From an uncultured Erythrobacter sp. (GTDB lineage Bacteria > Pseudomonadota > Alphaproteobacteria > Sphingomonadales > Sphingomonadaceae), in NCBI RefSeq assembly GCF_947499705.1, contig NZ_CANMPJ010000002.1, positions 864,688-928,687 of the forward strand: a stretch of DNA of 64,000 nt. The letters run 5' to 3'. A program made the translations under genes and the position numbers. The notes below the pieces were generated by a model. It made no database searches. It was not told the origin of the DNA and worked only from the letters and a program-made list of their open reading frames with translations. Shown piece by piece: positions 53,694 to 61,546 of the stretch (the stretch's first letter is position 1; every line of letters begins with the position of its first letter).

Positions 53694-54197
53694 ATGCTGC
53701 GCTTGATCTTGCCTGCCGCTGCGCTGCTAACTCTGGTAGCTTGCGAAAGCGAACCGGACGAAGCCCAAACGGTTGAAGTTCCGCTGACCGAGGCCGCTGC
53801 CAATGAGGCTGAAGAAACGGATGCGCCCGAAGAGGCTGCCGCAGACGAAGGCGTAGTTGGCGAAGCCACGCCCATGGCAGAGCGCGTCGCAACGATCGGC
53901 CTGCTCAACAAGCGCAACAATCTCAGCGAAGACCTCGAAATGAGCCCAGGTGAAACCCGCGAAGTCGGCCCGGTCATCGTGCGCCTGTCAGCTTGCGAGC
54001 GGACTGCGCCGTGGGAAATGCCGCAGGAAACCGGTGCCTTCGTGCAGGTCGATGTCCGCGAGCGCGGCAACAACAACCACACCCGCGTCTTTTCCGGCTG
54101 GCTGTTCAAGGAATCGCCCAGCCTCAACGTGGTGGAGCACCCCGTCTACGACGTTTGGGTCAAAGACTGCGCGATGAGCTTCCCTGGCGACGAGTGA
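53694..54197 (+). CDS. DUF2155 lipoprotein
   Basis: 167 aa from ATG 53694. Lipobox LTLVAC, an acidic low-complexity linker (EVPLTEAAANEAEETDAPEEA), then the DUF2155 domain: VATIGLLNKRNN, RLSACERTAPWE, FSGWLFKESPSLN and YDVWVKDC. The family occurs next to NDUFA12 in alphaproteobacteria; its function is unknown, though position suggests an envelope role. Its last 52 bp overlap the aat gene tail to tail. Confidence 0.9.
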   Translation: MLRLILPAAALLTLVACESEPDEAQTVEVPLTEAAANEAEETDAPEEAAADEGVVGEATPMAERVATIGLLNKRNNLSEDLEMSPGETREVGPVIVRLSACERTAPWEMPQETGAFVQVDVRERGNNNHTRVFSGWLFKESPSLNVVEHPVYDVWVKDCAMSFPGDE

Positions 54198-54868
54198 GGT
54201 TCGCCTTCGTTATCGGAGAAGTGAGCGAAGGCGTCTCGCAAAGTTGAGCGCGGCATTCCGCGTGCCTGCCGCACCAGTTTGAGATAATCCTTTTGCGGCA
54301 TCTCAACCGCTCCCATCGACGCCAGATGATCGGTCATGAACTGGCAGTCGAGCAGCTTGAAATCAGCCTGCCGCATCATCGCCACCAGCCAGGCAAGCGC
54401 GACCTTGCTGGCGTTGTCGGCCTGGCTGAACATGCTTTCGCCGCAGAACACCTGATCGAAGGACACGCCGTAAAGCCCCCCCACCAGGCTGGGCGTCGCA
54501 TCAGTGCCGTCCTCTGGCGCCAACCAGCATTCCACCGAATGCGCATGCCCGCTCTGGTGCAACTGCAGATAGCTCGCCACGATCCGTTCGCTGATCCAGC
54601 TTTCTTCATGCCCCGGTCGCGGCTCAGAGCATGCGCGGATGACCCGTTCGAACGCCTGATCGATGGTGACGATGAACCGATCCTGCCTGATCGCTTTGCG
54701 CAGGCTCTTCGAGATATGCAGCCCTTCGAGCGGAATGATCGCACGGTCGCGCGGCTCGACCCAGAAGACCTCGGTATCCTCGCGCGCATCGGCCATCGGG
54801 AATATCCCGCTGCGATAAGCGAGCAGCAATGTCTCAACCGGAATAGGGGCGCGGATCGGCGAATGCAT
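54146..54868 (-). CDS. aat: Leucyl/phenylalanyl-tRNA-protein transferase
   Basis: Adds Leu or Phe from tRNA to N-terminal Arg/Lys of proteins, marking them for ClpS-ClpAP (N-degron pathway). ETLLLAYRSGIFPMAD, VEPRDRAIIPLEG, HSVECWLAP, GGLYGVSFDQVFCGESMFS and DCQFMTDHLASMGA are family-defining. Start Met 54868 fits the usual short N-terminus; Met 54913 would add 15 residues. The C-terminus runs 52 bp into the DUF2155 gene, so the extra ~20 residues beyond the core may be adaptable. Confidence 0.94.
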   Translation of the reverse strand: MHSPIRAPIPVETLLLAYRSGIFPMADAREDTEVFWVEPRDRAIIPLEGLHISKSLRKAIRQDRFIVTIDQAFERVIRACSEPRPGHEESWISERIVASYLQLHQSGHAHSVECWLAPEDGTDATPSLVGGLYGVSFDQVFCGESMFSQADNASKVALAWLVAMMRQADFKLLDCQFMTDHLASMGAVEMPQKDYLKLVRQARGMPRSTLRDAFAHFSDNEGEPHSSPGKLIAQSLTQTS

Positions 54869-54977
54869 GGCCTTCTCAATAGCAGCGCCAGATAGCCGCG
54901 CCAGCCACGACATAAACCGGATGCGATATCCTGTGTTGCCTATCAGCCAACGCTCGGATAAAGGGCGCGGCTCCTGC

Positions 54978-55053
54978 AGGGGCGTAGCTCAGTTGGTAGA
55001 GCGTCGGTCTCCAAAACCGAAGGTCCAGAGTTCGAGTCTCTGTGCCCCTGCCA
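54978..55053 (+). tRNA. tRNA-Trp (anticodon CCA)
   Basis: 76 nt including encoded CCA. Acceptor AGGGGCG pairs with TGCCCCT; D-arm TAGCTCAGTTGG; anticodon stem TCGGT with loop CTCCAAA; T-arm GAGTTCGAGTCTC. In many alphaproteobacteria it directly precedes secE; here 3.1 kb and four protein genes intervene. Confidence 0.96.
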
Positions 55054-55080
55054 TTTCTCTCAAAACCCGGTTACGAATGC

Positions 55081-55566
55081 CTAGCGTGTCGCCGTGACGG
55101 TTCCGGTGGCAGCGTTGATCGTCAGCACCAATGCGCGTCCGGGTTTGCTGGTGCCAGTTTCGGCATCATAGTTCATCGCGGGAATGCGCAGCGTCACTCC
55201 CGTTGAAGGGGCGTAGGACGATTTTGCGTTGTCCAGATTAAGGCCATTGAAGCCGGTCGCGGCATAGCAATTGCGGTCGCCTAGCTCGCTTTGCGGGTCG
55301 ATCAGCAGCACGACGATCCCGGCGGAGGCTGCTGCGGGCTCGATCTGATCGACCTGAAGCACAAGCGCGGCGCCTTCGTAAAAGCTGCGAACGCCGCTGC
55401 CCTGTGCGTTTATCGCGAGATCGCGCAAGCCGACATTCGCCGCTTTGCACGATTTGAGGCTCCCTTCATTGTCACTGAATGTTTGCGCCCTCGGCGCCGC
55501 CGATCCAAGCGCGAGTGCGAGTGACGCGGACGCAATTGCCGCAAATCTGATCATTGGAATTCGCAT
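55081..55566 (-). CDS. Exported protein, unknown function
   Basis: 161 aa with a signal peptide (MIRFAAIASASLALALGSAA, cleavage near PRA-QT). The mature protein has two cysteines (KSCKAAN and DRNCYAATG) and a beta-rich pattern (ALVLQVDQIEP, IVVLLIDPQ, LRIPAMNYDAETG). No domain recognised. Monocistronic, divergent from the 49-aa gene. Confidence 0.75.
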   Translation of the reverse strand: MRIPMIRFAAIASASLALALGSAAPRAQTFSDNEGSLKSCKAANVGLRDLAINAQGSGVRSFYEGAALVLQVDQIEPAAASAGIVVLLIDPQSELGDRNCYAATGFNGLNLDNAKSSYAPSTGVTLRIPAMNYDAETGTSKPGRALVLTINAATGTVTATR

Positions 55567-55876
55567 GGTTCCATTCCCCCTTTAGTGCTTCAACCAGCGC
55601 GACCTTGCTCTCCTGGGTAGTTCAGGAAATGCGCATCCAAACTGAATGTTCAGGTTGGTCGGCGTTAAGCTTTCTGCCGAGTTCGATTGTGTCACCGAAT
55701 AAGGCTTGGCGATAGCGCGGATCACGGGTGGATGTGGCAAATTCCCTTGTGATCGGATTGTCCATCCGCACAAAAACCTAATCGCTGGGTCGCACATTCT
55801 CGATTAACTCAGGTGCATCAGCGCAAGGCCTGAAGCGTAGCGCCAATCGCGCGGCGTATTGCCGGAGATCCCAAGA
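55567..55876. other. Intergenic stretch without recognised gene
   Basis: 310 bp upstream of both the exported-protein gene and the first 49-aa gene. It must hold both promoters. I saw no ORF with family features, no strong hairpin and no known box. Confidence 0.5.
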
Positions 55877-56026
55877 ATGAGCGGACAGTTTCGTCGATCC
55901 AATGCCGAAATTATCGGCGTATCCCAGACGCCTTACAAGGATGGTATTTTGCGGCGGCACAAGCATGGCCCGATCCGCCCGATGGAGGAGCCGAGCCTGA
56001 TGCAACGACTGTTCCGGCGTACATAG
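55877..56026 (+). CDS. Small basic protein, paralogue 1 (49 aa)
   Basis: 49 residues, Arg/Lys/His-rich, no membrane segment. Evidence that it is real: it aligns without gaps to the 49-aa protein encoded 130 bp downstream, sharing P-(Y/F)-(K/R)-D at 19-22, LR at 25-26, GP-(I/V)-R-x-M at 31-36 and EPS at 38-40 (16 of 49 identical). A GGAG site stands 9 bp before the ATG. No named family recognised. It is short enough to be missed by ordinary gene finders. Confidence 0.75.
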   Translation: MSGQFRRSNAEIIGVSQTPYKDGILRRHKHGPIRPMEEPSLMQRLFRRT

Positions 56027-56156
56027 CAAAGGGTATTGTTCAGGTTGCGAGCTCCTTAACTGAACGCAGCCTAACGATTGCGGTCAGCTTTGCGCCAGAC
56101 CGACCGTGTCACATCATCGTTCAGTCGAGCAATCGACGCAAAGCAGGAGGATGATC

Positions 56157-56306
56157 ATGACCCAGTACAGTTTCCGCACTTCGGGACCCGATGCCTGGAG
56201 CAGCCCACGCCCGTTTCGCGATCCCTATCTGCGTGCGATTGCCTATGGCCCGGTGCGTTCGATGAACGAGCCGAGTTGGCTTGAGAAACTTCTCGGGCGG
56301 TTCTGA
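56157..56306 (+). CDS. Small basic protein, paralogue 2 (49 aa)
   Basis: 49 residues starting MTQYSFRTSGPDAWSS and ending WLEKLLGRF. An AGGAGG ribosome site lies 6 bp before ATG 56157 (an ATG at 56151 abuts it and is less likely). Gapless paralogue of the gene at 55877. C-terminal half may form an amphipathic helix (NEPSWLEKLLGRF). The frame is open further upstream to 56106 but without features. Function unknown; a hairpin follows. Confidence 0.8.
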   Translation: MTQYSFRTSGPDAWSSPRPFRDPYLRAIAYGPVRSMNEPSWLEKLLGRF

Positions 56307-56319
56307 GTTCTTGGGGGCA

Positions 56320-56351
56320 GGGGCGCTCTTTATTGGTCTTTTGAGCGCCCC
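56320..56351. terminator. Hairpin between convergent genes
   Basis: Perfect 9-bp stem GGGGCGCTC (56320-56328) with GAGCGCCCC (56343-56351), loop 14 nt and T-rich. No T-run after it, so it may act as a barrier for both genes rather than as a classical terminator. Confidence 0.5.
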
Positions 56352-56358
56352 ATTCCCA

Positions 56359-57897
56359 TCAATATTCGACCGGCTCTTCAGGCGTTTCCGCGCCGTAGGT
56401 CTTGCCAGCGGTCTTGTCGCCCTGGGCCAGCTTGAACACCACTCCCGACAGCAGCAGCAACGCGATAAGGTTGGGCAGCGCCATCGCCGCGTTGGAGATG
56501 TCGCCTAGACGCCAAACCAGTGTCAGGTCCTGCGTCGACCCGACATAGATCACCACGCACCATAGGACGCGCCAGATGAAGTGCAGGATCTTCTCACCAC
56601 CGCGGGTCGAACCCGGGATGCGGTCGTAGATGAAGGTGATCGCACGTTCGCCGTAATAGCTCCATGTCAGCAATGTGGTGAACACGAACAGGATCAGCGC
56701 AGTCGAGGCGATCAGCGTACCGAGCGGGATCGAAGCGATCTCGAACGGGAAGGCTGCAGCAAAGGCGCCGCTGGTCATCGCGAACCCTTGAAGATCAGAA
56801 TTCCACGCATGGGCGACCGCTTCACCATTGCCGGTGAAATCGCCTTGTACGGTCAGGATCACCAGCGCCGTCATGGTGCAGATAATGATCGTGTCGATGA
56901 AACAGCCGAGCATCGCCATGCGGCCCTGCTGCTGCGGATCGTTGGTCTGCGCGACCGCGTGAGCGATCGGTGTCGAACCCTGACCGCTCTCGTTGGAGAA
57001 CAGACCGCGCGCCACACCGGCACGGATTGCAAGGGCAATCGCTGCGCCGACAAATCCACCGGTTGCTGCTTGCGGGTTGAACGCGCCATGGAAAATCAGG
57101 CCGAATGTGGCCGGAATATCCTGAATGTTCAGCGCCAGCGCGATGACCGCCATGACGATGTACGCGGCGGCCATGAACGGAATGACTTTCTCGGCCACGC
57201 TACCGATCGACTTGATCCCGCCGATGATCACTACGAACACCGCAACCGCTACGATTGCCCCGCCGAGCCATTCCTCGATACCGAACAGTTCGTTGAGCCC
57301 GTCCGCCACCGCGTTGGCCTGGATCGAATTGCCCGTGACCATCGCTGAGAACAAGGTGCCGATGCAGAACAGGATCGCGAGCCACGTCCATTTCGGGCCA
57401 AGACCCATCATGATGTAGCTCATCGGACCGCCACGATAGACGCCGTCGGAAGTCTTTTCGCGGTATCGGATAGCCAGCGAACCCTCGGCAAAGGCCAATG
57501 CCATGCCGATCAAGGCGGTGATCCACATCCAGAAAATCGCGCCCGGTCCGCCCAGCGCGATCGCTGTTGCGACACCGGCCAGATTACCCGTGCCGACTTG
57601 ACCGGAAAGCGCGGTTGAGAGCGCTGCAAAGGGTGAAATCTCGCCGTCGCCTTCGCCCTTGCGGCCGGCGAACAGGCCTTTGAAAGCGCTGCCAAGCTGA
57701 CGGATCGGGTAAAATTTCAGCCCGAACATGATGTACAGGCCAGCGCCTAGCAGGATGATGACCATCGGGGGAATCGGCTGTCCGCCGACCGAGAGCCACG
57801 ACACCAATTCGCCGTTCCAGGTTCCGCCCCAGATGAAATCCGAGATGTTGGTTACGCGATCGATCAGGCTGACCGCGCCCGCTTCATTGGCTGCCAT
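56359..57897 (-). CDS. Alanine/glycine:cation symporter (AGCS family)
   Basis: 512 aa inner-membrane sodium-coupled amino acid importer, about 11-12 helices. Characteristic blocks: GQVGTGNLAGVATAIALGGPGAIFWMW, YRGGPMSYIMMGLG, and RGLFSNESGQGSTPIAHA. ATG 57897 has AGGGGA 8 bp upstream; the extra upstream residues of the open frame are dismissed. Monocistronic. Sits within the region between tRNA-Trp and secE. Confidence 0.94.
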   Translation of the reverse strand: MAANEAGAVSLIDRVTNISDFIWGGTWNGELVSWLSVGGQPIPPMVIILLGAGLYIMFGLKFYPIRQLGSAFKGLFAGRKGEGDGEISPFAALSTALSGQVGTGNLAGVATAIALGGPGAIFWMWITALIGMALAFAEGSLAIRYREKTSDGVYRGGPMSYIMMGLGPKWTWLAILFCIGTLFSAMVTGNSIQANAVADGLNELFGIEEWLGGAIVAVAVFVVIIGGIKSIGSVAEKVIPFMAAAYIVMAVIALALNIQDIPATFGLIFHGAFNPQAATGGFVGAAIALAIRAGVARGLFSNESGQGSTPIAHAVAQTNDPQQQGRMAMLGCFIDTIIICTMTALVILTVQGDFTGNGEAVAHAWNSDLQGFAMTSGAFAAAFPFEIASIPLGTLIASTALILFVFTTLLTWSYYGERAITFIYDRIPGSTRGGEKILHFIWRVLWCVVIYVGSTQDLTLVWRLGDISNAAMALPNLIALLLLSGVVFKLAQGDKTAGKTYGAETPEEPVEY

Positions 57898-58126
57898 GTG
57901 TGAGAAATCCCCTGAATGCTGCCTGTTACCGTCTAGGCTCAAATCAAGGGCTGCACGCTAATGGCGCAGCGTTGCAAAGGCTAGCCCCTTTGGGGAAAGC
58001 GCCTCGCATGTGATGCATCCCGGCAACCCAAGCGGCCAAGAAACACCGCCAACCACGCTTGCATTCGCGCGGGACCGAGCGTATTGGCACACGCGTCTTC
58101 CGACATCGGTAGCAATCTTAGCCCCT

Positions 58127-58143
58127 CCCGGACCTTGTCCGGG
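58127..58143 (+). promoter_or_regulatory. Hairpin in the secE upstream region
   Basis: CCCGGA (58127-58132), loop CCTTG, TCCGGG (58138-58143), embedded in a GC-rich stretch 50 bp before secE. Could be a leader structure or a remnant of the GTCC-loop repeat type seen at 7.3 kb. Weak evidence. Confidence 0.3.
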
Positions 58144-58192
58144 GCGGCGCAGAGCCCTACCTGAAAGCGAAGGCAATTACGCATTGAAGGAA

Positions 58193-58414
58193 ATGGCTGC
58201 TCTCATGGCCGAAGAAAAGAAGCGCAAGACATCTTTGCCCGAGTTCGTGAACCAGGTTCGCGCGGAGACCAGCAAGGTCGTTTGGCCCACACGTGAAGAG
58301 ACGATCCGCACCGCGATTTTCGTTTTCATCATGATGGTTGTGATGTCGCTGTTCTTTCTCGGGATCGACAGCGCATTCAATGCGATCGTCAATTTCCTGC
58401 TGTCGCTGATCTGA
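58193..58414 (+). CDS. secE: Preprotein translocase subunit SecE
   Basis: Single-span translocon subunit. The amphipathic helix FVNQVRAETSKVVWPTREET (WP motif) precedes the membrane helix (TAIFVFIMMVVMSLFFLGI). 73 aa if ATG 58193 is used, 69 aa from ATG 58205; the GAAGGA ribosome site is close to the first and 12 bp from the second, so the start is not settled. Followed 40 bp later by nusG, the universal pairing. Confidence 0.95.
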   Translation: MAALMAEEKKRKTSLPEFVNQVRAETSKVVWPTREETIRTAIFVFIMMVVMSLFFLGIDSAFNAIVNFLLSLI

Positions 58415-58454
58415 TCCGCAGCATTTCACCCAATTGATTCTTCAGGGATAATCC

Positions 58455-58991
58455 ATGGCTCGCTGGTACATCATCCACGCCTATTCGGGCTTCGAAAACA
58501 AGGTCAAGGAAGCCATCCTCTCAGAGGCTGAGCGTCTGGGCCTGTCCGAAGGCGTCGAAGAAGTCGAAGTTCCGACCGAGACCGTGACCGAGGTCAAACG
58601 CGGCAAAAAGGTTCAGGTCGAACGTAAGTTCATGCCCGGCTATGTTCTCGCCAAGCTCAACATGACCGACGACGTGTATCACCTTGTGAAGAACACCCCG
58701 AAGGTCACCGGCTTTCTCGGCTCAGGCAACAAGCCGCAGCCGATCAGCGAAAAAGAAGCGGCGCGCTATTTCGGCGGAGTCGAAGAAGCCAAGGCAGCAC
58801 CGAAGCAGCAGGTCAGCGTCGATTACGAAATCGGCGATCAGGTCAAAGTGCTCGACGGTCCATTCGCAAGCTTCAACGGCGTGGTCGAGGAACTCGATTT
58901 CGACAAGGCAAAGGTCAAGGTCAGCGTTTCGATCTTTGGCCGCGCAACACCGGTCGAGCTCGAATTCGAACAGGTCGAGCTGGTCAAGTAA
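58455..58991 (+). CDS. nusG: Transcription termination/antitermination factor NusG
   Basis: 178 aa. N-terminal NGN domain ([19 protein letters not shown] and [10 protein letters not shown]) and C-terminal KOW domain ([22 protein letters not shown]). Couples RNA polymerase to Rho or to the ribosome. Usually followed directly by rplK; here 2.7 kb of other genes come between. No insert between domains beyond the short KAAPKQQ linker. Confidence 0.97.
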   Translation: MARWYIIHAYSGFENKVKEAILSEAERLGLSEGVEEVEVPTETVTEVKRGKKVQVERKFMPGYVLAKLNMTDDVYHLVKNTPKVTGFLGSGNKPQPISEKEAARYFGGVEEAKAAPKQQVSVDYEIGDQVKVLDGPFASFNGVVEELDFDKAKVKVSVSIFGRATPVELEFEQVELVK

Positions 58992-59015
58992 GCCTGCCGG
59001 GCTGGCGGCGCGTCA

Positions 59016-59210
59016 ATGAAGACACGCCTCGGAACTTGCCGAAAAAAGAAGCGTTTTGCGACCCGTGAAGATGCGGAGCTTTCCGCTCAAGCGGCACCGT
59101 TCAAATTGCGCGCTTATCGCTGCGAGTTGTGCAGGCAGTTCCACCTGACGAGCCGAACCAAGGGGATGAAAACCCCGCGCCACGAGCTCACCCAAAGCGA
59201 CTCCGAATGA
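59016..59210 (+). CDS. Small zinc-ribbon-like protein (64 aa)
   Basis: 64 residues, basic. Pattern [17 protein letters not shown] then [17 protein letters not shown]: Cys8, Cys36, Cys39 and His43 could bind one zinc. The KKR(F/Y)-x-T-x3-A...YRCxxCxxxHLTSR pattern recurs in small proteins of phages and many bacteria, function unknown. It follows nusG by 24 bp and may read through from it. Convergent with the PspA-like gene. Confidence 0.72.
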   Translation: MKTRLGTCRKKKRFATREDAELSAQAAPFKLRAYRCELCRQFHLTSRTKGMKTPRHELTQSDSE

Positions 59211-59232
59211 TGGGTCGCCGCTTGGGCTAGCC

Positions 59233-59895
59233 TCACTTCGCTTTCTTGCGCGTCCGTTTGGCGGGCGCTGGAGCAGGCGCTTTCATCGCTTCCAGTTCTG
59301 CATCGATCGCGCTGCCTTGTTGCAGCGCTGCGATTTCCGCTTCGATGCTTTCCGGGGCGAGGTCTTCTGTGTCGGTGCCTGCAAAACCGGCGCGGCGATC
59401 AAGCGCATCGATGCGGTCCATCTTGCGAGCCGTGCGGCTATCGCCCGCTTTGCCGGACTTCTCCTCCGGCTTCGGCAAGTCCGCTATCCGCGCGCCGACA
59501 TGCGTGCGCTTTTCCTCAAGTTCGGCAATGGCCGATTCCATTTCTGCGATCTGATCGGCGAGCTCGCCGATCTGGCCTTGCATTGCAGAGACCTTTTTGC
59601 GCTCGCTTTCGCGGGCCAGCAGTGCTGCACGGGCCAGGTCTTCGCGGCCATGGTCGACGGCGATCTTGGCCTTGGCGGTCCACTCTTCCGCAGTCACTGA
59701 AAGCTGTTGCTCGGCATGCGATTGGCGGTCGTGCTCGCGACGGCTCTTTGCGACATCCCCATGCAGGCCGATCAGCGCTTCTTCGATTTCCGTTTGCAAC
59801 AGGCGCAGCATCTTGTGCTGCTCTCCGGCCTTGTTGACCAGAGTATCGACATTGCTGGAAACCAGTTCGCGGACGCGGACGGCGATATGGATCAT
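59233..59895 (-). CDS. PspA/IM30-like protein
   Basis: 220 aa, almost entirely helical coiled-coil. The N-terminus (RVRELVSSNVDTLVNKAGEQHKML, EIEEALIGL) matches the PspA amphipathic-helix and first coiled-coil pattern; the middle is rich in Glu/Lys/Ala heptads. An Ala/Pro-rich linker and a basic tail (KRTRKKAK) close it. PspA proteins coat and stabilise stressed inner membranes. No pspBC or pspF adjacent. Unusual C-terminal basic tail. Confidence 0.82.
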   Translation of the reverse strand: MIHIAVRVRELVSSNVDTLVNKAGEQHKMLRLLQTEIEEALIGLHGDVAKSRREHDRQSHAEQQLSVTAEEWTAKAKIAVDHGREDLARAALLARESERKKVSAMQGQIGELADQIAEMESAIAELEEKRTHVGARIADLPKPEEKSGKAGDSRTARKMDRIDALDRRAGFAGTDTEDLAPESIEAEIAALQQGSAIDAELEAMKAPAPAPAKRTRKKAK

Positions 59896-59989
59896 GGATT
59901 GCCCCCTGATGGCGTTTTGATGTCCATTAGGCTGATTTGCTTAACAATAAAAGACTCTGCACGGAGACAACGAGGCATCGGTTTCGCCC

Positions 59990-60820
59990 TTAGGCTGGCC
60001 ACATTGGCTGCCCGGCATTCGCCTGCATGAATAGGAGCGTCGCCAGAGCGATCTGCGCGAGTGCCGTGACAATTACCAAAATTGTCCCGTTCCAGCGCAG
60101 TCGGTCGGCTATCCATCCCGCAAACGGAATGGTCTGCAACATATGCATGCTGACGAAGTGGGCGGGGCGCAGGTCGCCATATTCTCGGCTCCAGCCGAAG
60201 AACGGGATGACCTCGCCGCCACCGGTCAGCGGCGCGCCGACATAGCGTCCTTCGCCCGACATGTAGAAGCCGAAGACGACGGTGGTGATGAAGGCCCCGA
60301 TGCAGCCGACGATGGTGCCCAGCCACAATCCGCGCTGCGACCGGTCTGCCTTGCGCCATACCTGCACCGCAATCGCGACCGCGATCGTCATCAGCAGCAC
60401 CGCGCCGAGGCCCATGAGCGCATACATGACCTGTTCGAACACGCCATCATTGTTGAAATGCGAGCGTACGCCGCGCGCTGCCTGAGTGTTGAGATAGACA
60501 AACTCGAACACCAGCCCGACCCCGGCGAGATAGGCGAAGGTCATCAGACCCGGACCACGGCGGGATTCGCGCGGGATTTGCTGAGCGAGGATCGCGAGCG
60601 TGATGAAGTGTACCACAAAGGACAGATTGAACTTTTGCGGCTTGGTCCAGATTGCGGCGCTGTCGAGCAGCCGCGTGTCCATGACCCATGCCGGAATGAA
60701 GACAATGAAGGCCGCCCCCATGAACAGCGCATAGGTCAGCAACAGGCGCGTCAGGCGGTCATTGTCGAGTTGCGCCGCGAACGGCATCCAGACCCTTTGC
60801 GGCTGGGTAGACACGCTCAT
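59990..60820 (-). CDS. Multi-span membrane protein coupled to ABA4-like gene
   Basis: 276 aa with about 7 predicted helices (e.g. LTRLLLTYALFMGAAFIVFIP, FVVHFITLAILAQ, ALMGLGAVLLMTIAVAIAV, ILVIVTALAQIALATLLFM). Conserved-looking polar spots: FNLSFVVHF, HFNNDGVFEQ, FGFYMSGEGRYVGAP and PAHFVSMHMLQ, with several histidines near helix ends. Family not recognised. Start 60820 overlaps the ABA4-like stop (ATGA), so the two are coupled and probably act together. Confidence 0.72.
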   Translation of the reverse strand: MSVSTQPQRVWMPFAAQLDNDRLTRLLLTYALFMGAAFIVFIPAWVMDTRLLDSAAIWTKPQKFNLSFVVHFITLAILAQQIPRESRRGPGLMTFAYLAGVGLVFEFVYLNTQAARGVRSHFNNDGVFEQVMYALMGLGAVLLMTIAVAIAVQVWRKADRSQRGLWLGTIVGCIGAFITTVVFGFYMSGEGRYVGAPLTGGGEVIPFFGWSREYGDLRPAHFVSMHMLQTIPFAGWIADRLRWNGTILVIVTALAQIALATLLFMQANAGQPMWPA

Positions 60821-61281
60821 GCCGGTGCTCCCATTCTTGGTAGATCGTCGGCGCTGGCGGCAATCCGGATGTAGCCTACCCGCATCGCCAGAAACAGCGC
60901 GAGGCCAAGCGGTCCGGCCATGAAAGTCGCGAGCAGAATCGGGGCCTGCACCAGACGCGAGATGCCGACCTTGTCGGCCTGGACCGCGATCCAGCCGCCG
61001 ATGAACAGGTCGAAGGCGAGGTAGTGGATCCATCCGGCCAGCAGCGCCCAGTCGTTCGACAGCAGCGTCTTGACCTCCGCAAACGATCCGAAGCCGCCAC
61101 CTTCAACTGTCAGTATGTGCGACATCGCGAGGCCCGAATAGAGCAACGAGAGCCCGAACGGGATGACATAGCGCGGCACCGCGACCAGCAGCGGCCAGCG
61201 CCGGGGCAGAAAGATCAGGATCAGCCAGCCCAGCATCGCTGCCTGGCCTGCCCAGCCGAAATATTGCTCGGGTGTTGGCAT
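60817..61281 (-). CDS. ABA4-like (DUF4281) membrane protein
   Basis: 154 aa, four helices. The block DWALLAGWIHYLAFDLFIGGW followed by GPLGLALFLAMR is the ABA4/DUF4281 signature. Plant ABA4 is needed for neoxanthin synthesis from violaxanthin; bacterial homologues occur in carotenoid-producing strains and elsewhere, and their function is not established. Coupled by ATGA to a membrane protein. A TGT-N12-ACA site lies 51 bp upstream. Confidence 0.82.
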   Translation of the reverse strand: MPTPEQYFGWAGQAAMLGWLILIFLPRRWPLLVAVPRYVIPFGLSLLYSGLAMSHILTVEGGGFGSFAEVKTLLSNDWALLAGWIHYLAFDLFIGGWIAVQADKVGISRLVQAPILLATFMAGPLGLALFLAMRVGYIRIAASADDLPRMGAPA

Positions 61282-61331
61282 TCTCGCCCCTTCGATAGCT
61301 CTTGCAAGGGTTTAGGGCTCTCGTCTGGGGG

Positions 61332-61349
61332 TGTCTAGTGCAGCTAACA
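61332..61349. promoter_or_regulatory. Possible PpsR-type box upstream of ABA4-like gene
   Basis: TGTCTAGTGCAGCTAACA: TGT-N12-ACA. Single site; such a 6-base pattern is expected about 16 times by chance in 64 kb, so the match alone is weak. Confidence 0.3.
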
Positions 61350-61451
61350 CACCTGCTGGGAGGAGACGGTTTTCCTACTCGGCCATCATCTGCCAGTGCG
61401 GCCCGATGGCGACTTGCACACCCTGTTTGAAGAGCGTTTCGGGTTGGAGAA

Positions 61452-61546
61452 GTGTCAACTTCGCCTTTTCGGCGAAAATCGACCTGTTTCTGCGGGTGTC
61501 AGGCCCCATTCGCTGCCTGACACCGTGTCAGGTGTGTCAACTTCGC
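61452..61546. repeat. REP-like element with GTGTCA repeats
   Basis: A direct repeat GTGTCAACTTCGC at 61452-61464 and 61534-61546 brackets a palindrome: 10-bp stem GGTGTCAGGC (61495-61504) with GCCTGACACC (61515-61524), then another GTGTCAGG. The TGTCAGGC/GCCTGACA pattern is typical of REP-type intergenic palindromes. Confidence 0.72.

Noticed and set aside
55778..56029. 83-aa minus-strand frame between the exported protein and the 49-aa gene
   Set aside because: It overlaps the better-supported plus-strand 49-aa gene and has no family features.
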